From an uncultured Oscillibacter sp. (GTDB taxonomy: Bacteria > Bacillota > Clostridia > Oscillospirales > Oscillospiraceae): a stretch of DNA of 31,672 bases. The DNA lies in assembly GCF_910584465.1 (NCBI RefSeq), contig NZ_CAJUBK010000022.1, positions 1 through 31,672 on the forward strand, given 5' to 3'. Below, in pieces: positions 1 to 6,200 of this stretch. The position numbers and the translations under genes were made by a program. Within the stretch, counting starts at the first letter, position 1. The number at the start of each line of letters is the position of its first letter. The notes beneath the pieces are model-generated. The model was not told the DNA's origin. It saw only the letters and a program-made list of their open reading frames with translations, and made no database searches.

Positions 1-54
1 GGTGATATTTTCGGTCAGGTGGGGATAGTAGCGGTTTAATTTGATGGTTGTCAT
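1..54 (-). CDS. Start of an unidentified gene, possibly a sigma factor-like ORF of the element (partial)
   Basis: The first 18 codons of a minus-strand gene are visible before the window ends. They begin MTTIKLNRYYPHLTENIT, and an AGGAGG-like ribosome site (GGAGG, 6 nt before the ATG) supports the start. Small sigma-70-like or HTH ORFs with a similar start (short peptide, RYYP motif) are common in Tn1549-type elements next to cysteine-rich KTR genes. That resemblance is from memory and only 18 residues can be read. It lies downstream of the cargo operon on the same strand, separated from it by terminators. Confidence 0.45.
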   Translation of the reverse strand, partial: MTTIKLNRYYPHLTENIT

Positions 55-130
55 ATGTAACCTCCATTTCGATGTTGGCGGAAAGGGACAGATCGAAATG
101 GAGGGGCGGGGAGCGGTAGCGGGCCTCTGG

Positions 131-152
131 ACACGGTGACCAGAAGCTCCAG
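131..152. repeat. Half copy of the GGTCAC/GTGACC palindrome at the distal cargo end
   Basis: The sequence GGTGACCAGAAGCTCC here repeats one arm of the 33-bp palindrome at 3540-3572 and is preceded by ACAC instead of the matching arm. The two sites bracket the TetR-to-KTR cargo operon, so it may be a scar of cargo insertion. Confidence 0.6.
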
Positions 153-159
153 AACAGAA

Positions 160-194
160 ACACGTCCGCACAGCGCAAGGCTATACGGACGTGT
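160..194. repeat. Hairpin ACACGTCCG / CGGACGTGT
   Basis: Perfect 9-bp inverted repeat with a 17-nt loop, next to the half palindrome at 131-152. No T-run follows on either strand, so it is not clearly a terminator. The rest of 55-290 holds no gene that I can support. Confidence 0.5.
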
Positions 195-292
195 CTGGGC
201 GACTGAATATTACAATTTTCGCAGTTTTGGGTGGGATTTCCCTTTAGAGAACGAGGGCTTTTTTTGACAGATCAGGGGAGTGAGTAAAACAG

Positions 293-332
293 AAAGACAC
301 GACAACGCCTCCTTGACGGTTGCCGTGTCTTT
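293..332. terminator. Intrinsic terminator, probably bidirectional
   Basis: Arms AAAGACACGACAAC (293-306) and GTTGCCGTGTCTTT (319-332) pair with one mismatch around a 12-nt loop. T-runs lie at both stem ends. It is the second of two terminators past the last cargo gene on the minus strand. Confidence 0.65.
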
Positions 333-344
333 TCAAAAGAAAGG

Positions 345-380
345 GCCGATAACCGCATTTTACATCTGCGTGTTATCGGC
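345..380 (-). terminator. Intrinsic terminator of the cargo operon
   Basis: Perfect 9-bp arms GCCGATAAC and GTTATCGGC. On the minus strand the stem is followed by CCTTTCTTTT. One arm overlaps the stop codon of the KTR gene (373-375), the usual position for an operon-ending terminator. Confidence 0.75.
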
Positions 381-579
381 TCTGCGTCTGTGCGTCTGGC
401 TCTGTGATAACTGAAACATTGAATTTTTCTACACGGATTAGCGTTTCTTTCCGGCATTTGGGGCAGAACAAGGGAAAGTTTATTAGCTGCGTATCGGAAC
501 GCATCTTGATACGGGTCTTACTGCCGCACACAGGGCATAGCAGCCATTCAAAACTTCCCTTGGCGGTATCACTGTTCAT
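373..579 (-). CDS. Cysteine-rich KTR domain protein
   Basis: A 68-aa protein with two CxxC knuckles (CPVC near residue 14, CPKC near residue 38) and the KTR tripeptide just after the first, as in the Cys_rich_KTR family (PF14205). The paired CxxC motifs suggest a zinc ribbon; the family's function is unknown. I chose the ATG at 579 because AGGAAAG precedes it. A longer in-frame reading would run deep into the upstream gene. The start overlaps the end of that gene by 11 nt, suggesting coupled translation. It is the last gene of the cargo operon. A second protein with the same CxxC spacing lies in the prophage at 18424. Confidence 0.85.
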   Translation of the reverse strand: MNSDTAKGSFEWLLCPVCGSKTRIKMRSDTQLINFPLFCPKCRKETLIRVEKFNVSVITEPDAQTQSR

Positions 580-814
580 CTTTCCTGCCGCCGCTTTCGT
601 GGCGCAGTACAACGCTGCTGATAATGCCGAGGCCACCCAGCACAGCGCACCACTTGGACGGGAGCACAATGCCCGCTGCGACCAGGCCAGCGCCGACAGC
701 AAAATTGCACACCGAGGCCGCTTTCAGCGTTTTCTTTTTGGGGTTAGGGAGCGATACAGAAACCCCCAGCTTTTCATTCAGCTTTTCGCAGGCATGATTG
801 ACTTCTTTTACCAT
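569..814 (-). CDS. Small membrane protein of the ABC cargo operon
   Basis: An 81-aa protein with a basic, soluble first third and two hydrophobic stretches (about residues 33-52 and 53-70) that look like a membrane hairpin, then a charged tail. It sits between another small membrane protein and the KTR gene on the same strand, with 4 nt before it and an 11-nt overlap after. I do not recognise a named family. By position it may be an accessory or immunity partner of the ABC transporter, but that is inference. Confidence 0.7.
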   Translation of the reverse strand: MVKEVNHACEKLNEKLGVSVSLPNPKKKTLKAASVCNFAVGAGLVAAGIVLPSKWCAVLGGLGIISSVVLRHESGGRKDEQ

Positions 815-818
815 TGTC

Positions 819-1046
819 TTACCTCCTGAAAATCAGTTGTATGCCATGATTGGCTATGAGCAGTACGCCGACACAAATCAAAATCCATGCAAGCGTGTTC
901 TTCTCTTTCCCTTTTCTCTTATTCAAGAACAGGAAAAGCACCCCCACGACCGTAACGCAGATGCCGACAATCAGCGAAACGATTGAGATAATCTGCATCG
1001 TTTCCGCACCGGGAACGGGGATAAAGCTGGGAATGGGAAAATTCAT
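819..1046 (-). CDS. Small two-TM membrane protein
   Basis: A 75-aa protein with hydrophobic segments at about residues 18-41 and 53-70, separated by a basic loop (KRKGKEK). The start at 1046 is preceded by AAGGAGG. It lies 18 nt after the ABC permease and 4 nt before the next small membrane gene, so the three are one transcription unit. No family is recognised, and a role alongside the transporter is only inferred. Confidence 0.7.
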   Translation of the reverse strand: MNFPIPSFIPVPGAETMQIISIVSLIVGICVTVVGVLFLFLNKRKGKEKNTLAWILICVGVLLIANHGIQLIFRR

Positions 1047-1064
1047 ATAGCCGCCTCCTTTCTG

Positions 1065-1757
1065 TCAGTTTCTCAAATCAGAAGAAACCATTTTGTGGAC
1101 AGCGATTGCGGAAAAGCCCGCACCGATCACGCCAAACACGATAGCCGCAATCGGAATGGACATCAGTCCCGCGCCACCGCCCTGGGAATTGGAAACGATG
1201 GCGGCGATTGCAAAAGATGAAACGATGGTCGCAATCGTGGACTTCTTTATCATGCCGATATAGAGCGGGAGCAGACCCAGCAGAACAGCCGACAAAGCAG
1301 TGATGGCTTGTGTCATCAGATTTGCGGGGCTGACGGTGACAAAGGGGAAATACCTGCTTGCAAGGGATAAGCAGGCAAATTGAAAAACACCGGACAGCCC
1401 GTGAAACAGGAGCATGACGCCGCATATCAAAATGATTTTCACAGCAATCAATTTCCCACGCTGGACAGGATAGGTAAAGAGCAGGTTTATCGTTTTGTTT
1501 CGGTATTCTTCCACGATAAATACCGAAATCAAGACTGCCTCCCAAACAATCAGCGTAGCCCGGACAAGCATGGTTGCCAGCGTCAATGTATCCAACTGCG
1601 CGGGCGGCAGGCCGGTCACAGCGACCCCGCCGCCTGCCTTCAAGAGCGAGGATGTAAACGCACTCAACATGGCAATCACGATATTTGCGGCCAGCAGTCC
1701 GATGAAATGTGATTTGAGAGAAACCCTTTTCAATTCCAGCTTAATGAGGTTTAACAC
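1065..1757 (-). CDS. ABC-2 type transporter permease
   Basis: A 230-aa membrane protein with about six hydrophobic helices, the size and layout of ABC-2 permeases of the bacitracin/lantibiotic-immunity class (BcrB, or EpiE/MutE-like). It starts with GTG at 1757 after a GGAGGGAG site and overlaps the end of the ATPase gene by 17 nt. It would form the membrane half of an exporter with the ATPase at 1741-2475. The substrate cannot be read from the sequence. Peptide antibiotic or toxic-compound efflux is the usual role of such pairs. Confidence 0.85.
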   Translation of the reverse strand: MLNLIKLELKRVSLKSHFIGLLAANIVIAMLSAFTSSLLKAGGGVAVTGLPPAQLDTLTLATMLVRATLIVWEAVLISVFIVEEYRNKTINLLFTYPVQRGKLIAVKIILICGVMLLFHGLSGVFQFACLSLASRYFPFVTVSPANLMTQAITALSAVLLGLLPLYIGMIKKSTIATIVSSFAIAAIVSNSQGGGAGLMSIPIAAIVFGVIGAGFSAIAVHKMVSSDLRN

Positions 1758-2475
1758 CGTTTTTACTCCCTCCTAGCAATTCCAGATAGTAGGTTTCAAG
1801 GTTCATGCCCTTTTTCGCAATCTCCGCCATGGATATTTCCGCAAGCATGGAGCCGTGGTCTATGATACCGATGGTGTCCGCGATTTTGGATAGTTCGTCC
1901 AGGATATGACTGGAGATTAAAATGCTCGTGTGGTACTCCCGGTTGATCTGCCGGAGAAGTTCCCGGACTTCAAGAATACCCTGGGGGTCTAAACCGTTGA
2001 TTGGCTCGTCCAGAATGAGCAGCTCCGGCCTTGTCAGAAAGGCTCTTGCAAGGGCAAGCCTCTGTTTCATGCCCAAAGAAAACTTCCCCACCGCCTTGCC
2101 GCCTGTGTCCGAGAGGTCCAGCATCGCCAGTGTTTCCCCGATGCGTTCATGGCCTGCGCCCATGTAGCCGCAATGCAGCTCCAGATTTTCACGGGCGCTC
2201 AAATGCTGATAAAAAACGGGGCTTTCGATGATGCTCCCAATCCGGGAGAAAACAGGGTAGTTTCCCTTCTCAACGCGCTCCCCCAACAGGGTGATTGTTC
2301 CGGCGTCCGGGGTGATGATGTGATAGAGGGTTTTCATCAGCGAGGTTTTTCCCGCGCCGTTTGCGCCTAAAAAGCCGTAAATCTCGCCCTGTTTCACACT
2401 CATAGTTATATCGTTCAGTATGGGGCTGCCGTCGATGGTCTTGGACAGGTGGCGGGTTTCAACTGCATAGGTCAT
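1741..2475 (-). CDS. ABC transporter ATP-binding protein (BcrA-like)
   Basis: A 244-aa ATPase with Walker A GANGAGKT (about residues 38-45), signature SLGMKQR (about 133-139), Walker B ELLILDEP (about 151-158) and a switch histidine in SSHIL (about 193-197). Length and motifs match single-domain ABC-2 ATPases of the BcrA/CcmA type. Its ATG overlaps the stop of the DUF4177 gene (ATGA), so the two are translationally coupled. It powers the permease encoded just downstream. Control is probably by the TetR protein at the head of the operon. Confidence 0.93.
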   Translation of the reverse strand: MTYAVETRHLSKTIDGSPILNDITMSVKQGEIYGFLGANGAGKTSLMKTLYHIITPDAGTITLLGERVEKGNYPVFSRIGSIIESPVFYQHLSARENLELHCGYMGAGHERIGETLAMLDLSDTGGKAVGKFSLGMKQRLALARAFLTRPELLILDEPINGLDPQGILEVRELLRQINREYHTSILISSHILDELSKIADTIGIIDHGSMLAEISMAEIAKKGMNLETYYLELLGGSKNGVKPH

Positions 2476-2702
2476 GCCTGCGCCGCCTCCCCGGATTGGT
2501 TCAGTCGCTTGAAAATCAGCGTGACCCGATGGGCGAGGCCCACAAGAGAATACTGCGAGCTGCCCAGGTAGGGGTGGGTGAGGGAGGACACCAGTTCCCA
2601 GCCCTCTTTGCCCCAGCGGTTTAATTGCGTGGTCAGCGTGTCCTGGGAATGTTCCATGTCCTTGCAGTCCACAGTGACAGTTTTGTACTCGAATGTTTCC
2701 AT
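2472..2702 (-). CDS. DUF4177 domain protein
   Basis: A 76-aa protein starting METFEYKTV with the central WGKEGWELVS stretch typical of the DUF4177 family (small proteins of unknown function). The start at 2702 is chosen over an in-frame ATG six codons upstream because AAAGGAG lies 6 nt before it. It is sandwiched between TetR and the ABC ATPase in one operon. Confidence 0.8.
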   Translation of the reverse strand: METFEYKTVTVDCKDMEHSQDTLTTQLNRWGKEGWELVSSLTHPYLGSSQYSLVGLAHRVTLIFKRLNQSGEAAQA

Positions 2703-2712
2703 GAAAGCTCCT

Positions 2713-3303
2713 TTACTCAAAGATACTACTTACAAGAATATCCGCCATACGGTCAAAGACGGCGAAATAGTCACAGGTAACAGCAAGCGTTTCCTTTGCG
2801 TTGATGGTTGACAGCAGCGCACTCAAAATCCCGTATGCCTGGGACGGTTCAATCTTCAAGGTGAGGTCTGCGGCCTGGACAGCCTGCTTGAAAAATTCAA
2901 AGCTATCAAACTTGATTTTTTGAATGGTTTCCTCTGGGAGCTTTGTCACAAAAGACTGAAAATCCGGTGTGTTGACATTATACAAAAATGGCTTGCTGTC
3001 ATACTCCCGGAACAGTTCTTTCATGGACTGAGCAAACCCCTCCTTGGTTTGACTGCTCCTGTTGATGGCAAGGACTTTCTCGGTCAGCCTCTTTTCGATG
3101 CGCTCAATGGTTTCCGAAAACAAATCTTCTTTTGTGGGGTATAGCGTGTAAAATGTGCCGATGGAGATGCCTGCATTGTCACACAGATTTTTGATGCTGG
3201 TCTTTTTGTAACCGTGTGCAATCCAGCACTCCTCGCACAGTTCCCCCAGCCTCTTTCGGATCGCCTTTTTATCAGCATCTGAAAGAACAGGTTTTGATGG
3301 CAT
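2713..3303 (-). CDS. TetR/AcrR family transcriptional regulator
   Basis: A 196-aa protein with an N-terminal helix-turn-helix (about residues 30-52, SIKNLCDNAGISIGTFYTLY) and a longer variable ligand domain, the usual TetR size. The ATG at 3303 has GAGGAGG about 9 nt upstream; longer in-frame starts would include the operator DNA and are rejected. It is the first gene of the ABC operon. The operator at 3328-3368 lies just upstream of its start and just downstream of the promoter, so it very likely represses its own operon and is relieved by the transporter's substrate. Confidence 0.9.
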   Translation of the reverse strand: MPSKPVLSDADKKAIRKRLGELCEECWIAHGYKKTSIKNLCDNAGISIGTFYTLYPTKEDLFSETIERIEKRLTEKVLAINRSSQTKEGFAQSMKELFREYDSKPFLYNVNTPDFQSFVTKLPEETIQKIKFDSFEFFKQAVQAADLTLKIEPSQAYGILSALLSTINAKETLAVTCDYFAVFDRMADILVSSIFE

Positions 3304-3327
3304 TGATATGTCCTCCTCTCTTGCGAT

Positions 3328-3368
3328 TTCATATTGCGAATATTCGTTATTTATATTCGCAATATGAA
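3328..3368. promoter_or_regulatory. TetR operator: 16-bp-arm inverted repeat
   Basis: Arms TTCATATTGCGAATAT (3328-3343) and ATATTCGCAATATGAA (3353-3368) are perfect inverted copies around a 9-bp spacer. The site abuts the -10 box of the minus-strand promoter, so a bound dimer or dimer pair would block transcription start. Confidence 0.85.
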
Positions 3369-3396
3369 TTGTAACATTTCCTCTTGCCCATGTCAA
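3368..3396 (-). promoter_or_regulatory. Promoter of the TetR-ABC cargo operon
   Basis: On the minus strand TTGACA (3396-3391), a 17-bp spacer and TACAAT (3373-3368), near the sigma-70 consensus. It is followed at once by the operator and then by the tetR ribosome site. Confidence 0.85.
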
Positions 3397-3539
3397 GGGA
3401 AGATTGTTACATAGCAAAATCGCTGTTCCTATTTTTGGCTTCATTTCCAGTGAACACACTCTTGGCAAGCAGGGCAAGTGTATAACACTTGCGATTTTCG
3501 CCTTGCGAAAATGCTTGTTGGGGTGCCCCCAAACCCGCC

Positions 3540-3572
3540 GGGAGCTTCTGGTCACCGTGACCAGAAGCTCCC
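3540..3572. repeat. 33-bp perfect palindrome at the proximal cargo end
   Basis: Arms GGGAGCTTCTGGTCAC and GTGACCAGAAGCTCCC flank a single C. Related copies lie at 131-152 (one arm) and 4432-4453 (degenerate). It separates mobC from the cargo operon. The remainder of 3397-3614 holds no gene that I can support. Confidence 0.8.
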
Positions 3573-3614
3573 CTGTCTGCGGCCCCGTCGCTAACGCTCC
3601 TGGGCCTTATGCGC

Positions 3615-4016
3615 TTACAGCGTCACTATCTCCGAAAGTCTCTCCAACAGTTCAGAGAGCGGTTCCCATAAATCCGCATAATCTTTTTGCAGGGCCTTGA
3701 TTTCATTGGGGTAAACTCCTCCTTGGGTATTTGCCCGGATAGCTATCTGATTGAGATTATTTGCACACCGCCTTTGCAGGGAGACGATTTCTTTGACAGG
3801 AGCGAGGTCAACATGAAGTACATAGCCGTTAAGAGCCATTTTCCGCATATAGGCCGAAAGGTTGTGGATGCCCACATCTGCCATACGCCCCCGGATTTTT
3901 GCCTGTTCATCCTGGGACAGCCAGACACAAACCGATGTACTCCGAATACGTTTCTTTCCTGCAACGACTGTTGACTGACTTTCGGAGCCGTAAGCCACTG
4001 ATTTTTTGCTACTCAT
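3615..4016 (-). CDS. mobC: Plasmid mobilization relaxosome protein MobC
   Basis: A 133-aa protein with a ribbon-helix-helix-like N-terminal half (RIRSTSVCVWLSQDEQ, then GIHNLSAYMRKMALNG) and the helical C-terminal NNLNQIAIRANTQG block that marks the MobC family. MobC binds near the transfer origin and helps the relaxase load. AGGAGGT lies 5 nt before the ATG. In Tn1549-type elements the relaxase gene normally follows. Here the next minus-strand gene is the cargo TetR, so the relaxase is either displaced beyond the left window edge or lost. Confidence 0.88.
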   Translation of the reverse strand: MSSKKSVAYGSESQSTVVAGKKRIRSTSVCVWLSQDEQAKIRGRMADVGIHNLSAYMRKMALNGYVLHVDLAPVKEIVSLQRRCANNLNQIAIRANTQGGVYPNEIKALQKDYADLWEPLSELLERLSEIVTL

Positions 4017-4204
4017 AGATACCTCCTATAAATTCAAATGTTGACAGTATTTCGATAAATCGGGACTGGGGAATGATACGATACCGGCCCCTATGAAACC
4101 AGGGCTGGAAACCTTTGCGGTGCAATGCGTTGAGATTGCTAATTTTCAACACATCAGCCGTGGAAAGGCAGCAGTTTGAGGAGAAGCGGTTCGACCCTAT
4201 CCCC

Positions 4205-4236
4205 CCGCCCTTTCCCTATCCAGGGAAAGGGGGCGG
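4205..4236. repeat. GC-rich hairpin
   Basis: CCGCCCTTTCCCT pairs with AGGGAAAGGGGGCGG around a 4-nt loop. It lies immediately beside the larger inverted repeat at 4233-4397. Confidence 0.6.
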
Positions 4237-4397
4237 CTCTGGAGGATATATCCCCCGTCGCGCCTTGGGAGGTAGCACAACCGGGACAGCCTGTCAAGGG
4301 TGCGGAGCACCGCCGCGCAGCGGCGGCTTTGCCCTTGACAGGCAGCCCCGGCTGTGCTATGGGTGGCGCGGCGACGGGGGATAAATCCAGCAGAGCC
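4233..4397. repeat. 165-nt imperfect inverted repeat, structured element
   Basis: The two halves pair over nearly their whole length around a GCA loop near 4317-4319. Matching blocks include TATCCCCCGTCGCGCC with its complement at 4367-4383, TAGCACAACCGGGACAGCC with its near complement at 4341-4359, CCTGTCAAGGG with CCCTTGACAGG, and GCACCGCCGC with GCGGCGGC. No convincing gene runs through it. It lies upstream of mobC, where a transfer origin or a small non-autonomous element would both be plausible. No transposase or obvious target duplication is seen. Confidence 0.7.
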
Positions 4398-4431
4398 TCC
4401 ATGGACGGAACGGAGAAAACAGGCGGGGGGA

Positions 4432-4453
4432 CTTCTAGTCACGGTGACCAGAG
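4432..4453. repeat. Degenerate copy of the GGTCAC/GTGACC palindrome
   Basis: CTTCTAGTCACGGTGACCAGAG resembles the core of the 3540-3572 palindrome with a few mismatches. It borders the structured repeat on its right. Confidence 0.5.
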
Positions 4454-4460
4454 GACAGAC

Positions 4461-4497
4461 AAAAACACCGCTCCGTTTTTTAGCGGAAGCGGTGCTT
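4461..4497 (-). terminator. Intrinsic terminator (minus strand)
   Basis: On the minus strand CACCGCTTCCG pairs with CGGAGCGGTG (one bulge) and is followed by TTTTTG. It would stop transcripts coming from the repA side before mobC. Confidence 0.6.
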
Positions 4498-4538
4498 TGT
4501 GTAAGGTTGACAGCCCATTTAGTTTGTTGTGCTTCTGT

Positions 4539-5024
4539 ATGCTCTTGTTAAGGGAAGATATCCTTATAAAAATCAAATCCTATGACGGCTTTTCTACTTT
4601 TATGAAAACTTGCTTTCCAAATATTATCTTTTCGGAGGATATTGAAACAGGGATGAGAGGAATTACCCATTTTGAGACAGTGGATGTACGGAAAGCAATT
4701 ATACATGATCTTGGCGTATTAAATGACGAAGCCCTGGAAATATACAGAGAATATGCTCCCAATACAGAGAAAATGTGTAAAGTCCTGGGATCGAAGGTGC
4801 TAGCCTGCAGTATGGATACTTCTGACCACAATCAATTTTTAAGTTTCTCCTTTTCCTACCTTCACGACAATCAGGATATTCAGATAAAATCTGTTCTTTG
4901 TTCGCCACACACTAAATTGCTTCGCCGGGATTCCAACCTGCGAATCTACTTTTCGTGGAAAGATTCCATTGTTGGGAAAGGAGAAAAGGTTCTAGTAGGG
5001 CATATTGGTGGACACCCATATTAG
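4539..5024 (+). CDS. Uncharacterised protein, possibly 5'-truncated
   Basis: Open frame of 161 codons from the in-frame ATG at 4539, AT-rich compared with the flanking DNA. It reads as a real soluble alpha/beta protein, with conserved-looking stretches (THFETVDVRKAIIHDLG, and a closing HIGGHPY). No ribosome site precedes 4539 or the next ATG at 4602, and the frame stays open upstream through the structured repeat. The true start is therefore unclear and the gene may have lost its 5' end. It is the only plus-strand gene in the element fragment. I do not recognise the family. Confidence 0.6.
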   Translation: MLLLREDILIKIKSYDGFSTFMKTCFPNIIFSEDIETGMRGITHFETVDVRKAIIHDLGVLNDEALEIYREYAPNTEKMCKVLGSKVLACSMDTSDHNQFLSFSFSYLHDNQDIQIKSVLCSPHTKLLRRDSNLRIYFSWKDSIVGKGEKVLVGHIGGHPY

Positions 5025-5149
5025 ATTTTAGAAGCCATGGATATACGCGGTGCTTTTAAACTGGTACCAAGAGCAGATATCAATACTCCAAGCAATAAAC
5101 GATACTATTAAGATTTCGGTGCAAATCTTAAAAAAGAAACCATGTTTTA

Positions 5150-5166
5150 TGTCTCACCGTGAGACA
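5150..5166. repeat. 17-bp palindrome TGTCTCAC-C-GTGAGACA
   Basis: Perfect 8-bp arms around one base, in the gap between the uncharacterised gene and the repA 3' end. It may be an operator or a transfer-related site. Nothing else is evident in 5025-5182. Confidence 0.5.
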
Positions 5167-5182
5167 CATTTCGCTGGGGGTA

Positions 5183-5989
5183 TTAGGGGGAACTCCCCCC
5201 TAACAAGGGTCGTCTGTTTAACAGACGACATACTTGCTGGGACTGCGCTGCAAGCGGCGCCGGTTTAGGGCTTCGTCCGGGAGGCTGGTTTTCAGATAGG
5301 CTTGTCTTTCCTGAAGAAGTCCAGCACAACAGCGGAGCGCAGATTGCCCTCCGTATAAATCCCCTATTTGCTTCTCTCTGCTCGTATCGATCTATCCCCT
5401 CCAGCCTTGGTGGTCGGTGCGAAGGGATGGATAGATTGATTTGAATAAACTCTGTTTGATTCTTATTAGTCTTATTAGGGTCAGCTTTTGAAACCCCTAG
5501 AAGTCGGTTTTCTCGACCTCTTGAAGTCAGAATTTCCGATTTCTGCACGTCGGAAAAATCGGCCTCTGAAACGGGCGCAACAGAGGTAGTTTCTACCGTG
5601 TTGGGTATTTCAGTGTCCTCGTGGACAGATATTTTCTTGACGAAGATTTTATCCGGCTTGCCTTGGCCTTGTTTGATTCGCTCAATCAGGCCAATGCCCT
5701 TCACGGTGTCCAGCTCTGCCAGCAGCCGCATGGCCTTGTTCCGGCCACAGCCAATGTCCTGACACACTTCTTTCACAGTGTAGTAGATGTAGACCCATCC
5801 GGCATCATCATGCCAGCCATTCTTCGCGGACAGGCTCATGCGGTCCAGCAGCATACCGTACAACAGCTTGGCGGCTACGGAAAGGCGCTTAAAGTAAGGA
5901 ACGTCAAAAAGCTGGCGAGGCATTTTGAAGAATGCGGATTGTGCGGTTTCGTCACCGTAGAGATAGTCTGACAGAATGATTTCTGACAT
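5183..5989 (-). CDS. repA: Replication initiator protein A (RepA_N type), aberrant C-terminus
   Basis: A 268-residue frame starting at ATG 5989, with AAGGAGG 8 nt upstream. The first ~120 residues match the RepA N-terminal domain found on plasmids and Tn916/Tn1549 elements (FFKMPRQLF, KLLYGMLLDRMSLSAKNGW, then a winged-helix stretch CQDIGCGRNKAMRLLAEL). It initiates replication of the element. The C-terminal part after about residue 195 is arginine/proline rich with no recognisable domain, and the DNA there contains palindromes (5209-5229). The native C-terminal helical domain thus appears to be replaced or frameshifted. The gene is probably a 3'-disrupted repA. Confidence 0.75.
   Translation of the reverse strand: MSEIILSDYLYGDETAQSAFFKMPRQLFDVPYFKRLSVAAKLLYGMLLDRMSLSAKNGWHDDAGWVYIYYTVKEVCQDIGCGRNKAMRLLAELDTVKGIGLIERIKQGQGKPDKIFVKKISVHEDTEIPNTVETTSVAPVSEADFSDVQKSEILTSRGRENRLLGVSKADPNKTNKNQTEFIQINLSIPSHRPPRLEGIDRYEQREANRGFIRRAICAPLLCWTSSGKTSLSENQPPGRSPKPAPLAAQSQQVCRLLNRRPLLGGSSP
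5209..5229. repeat. 21-bp palindrome GTCGTCTGTT-T-AACAGACGAC
   Basis: Perfect 10-bp arms around one base, inside the doubtful 3' end of repA. This fits non-coding DNA having been captured by the open frame. Confidence 0.6.
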
Positions 5990-6018
5990 GGCTGGACCTC
6001 CTTTCCATTTCTAAATGC

Positions 6019-6050
6019 AAAAGGGTGCGATTTGGTAGTCGCACCCTTTT
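6019..6050. terminator. Terminator hairpin upstream of repA
   Basis: Perfect 12-bp arms AAAAGGGTGCGA and TCGCACCCTTTT with an 8-nt loop. The A/T ends make it work on either strand. It follows the stop at 6055 of an interrupted minus-strand frame and precedes repA. Confidence 0.75.
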
Positions 6051-6054
6051 GAAA

Positions 6055-6200
6055 TCAAATAATTGCTTGTCCATAAACACAGCTAAAATAAAGAGACCGA
6101 TTCGGGTGTAGATATTGTTCCGCAAGTCCTTGATTTGCATGGGTTTCAGCGGGTGTACCAACTTCGGCCATCCTATGAGTGGGGATACACATACGACCAA
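6055..6200 (-). pseudogene. 3' remnant of an element gene cut by the prophage
   Basis: A minus-strand frame is open from the prophage edge to a TGA at 6057-6055, just before the terminator at 6019-6050. It encodes about 47 residues including HANQGLAEQYLHPNRSLYF. A gene end followed directly by a terminator suggests the 3' end of a gene whose 5' part lies beyond the prophage. The family is not recognised. A second frame is also open across this stretch but runs through the terminator. Confidence 0.35.

Noticed and set aside
4154..4442. Several short open frames across the foldback element on both strands
   Set aside because: They are pairs of mirror frames created by the inverted repeat itself and have no ribosome sites.
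5209..5229. The palindrome as a CRISPR-like repeat
   Set aside because: It is a single copy with no spacer array. No CRISPR array is visible anywhere in the window.
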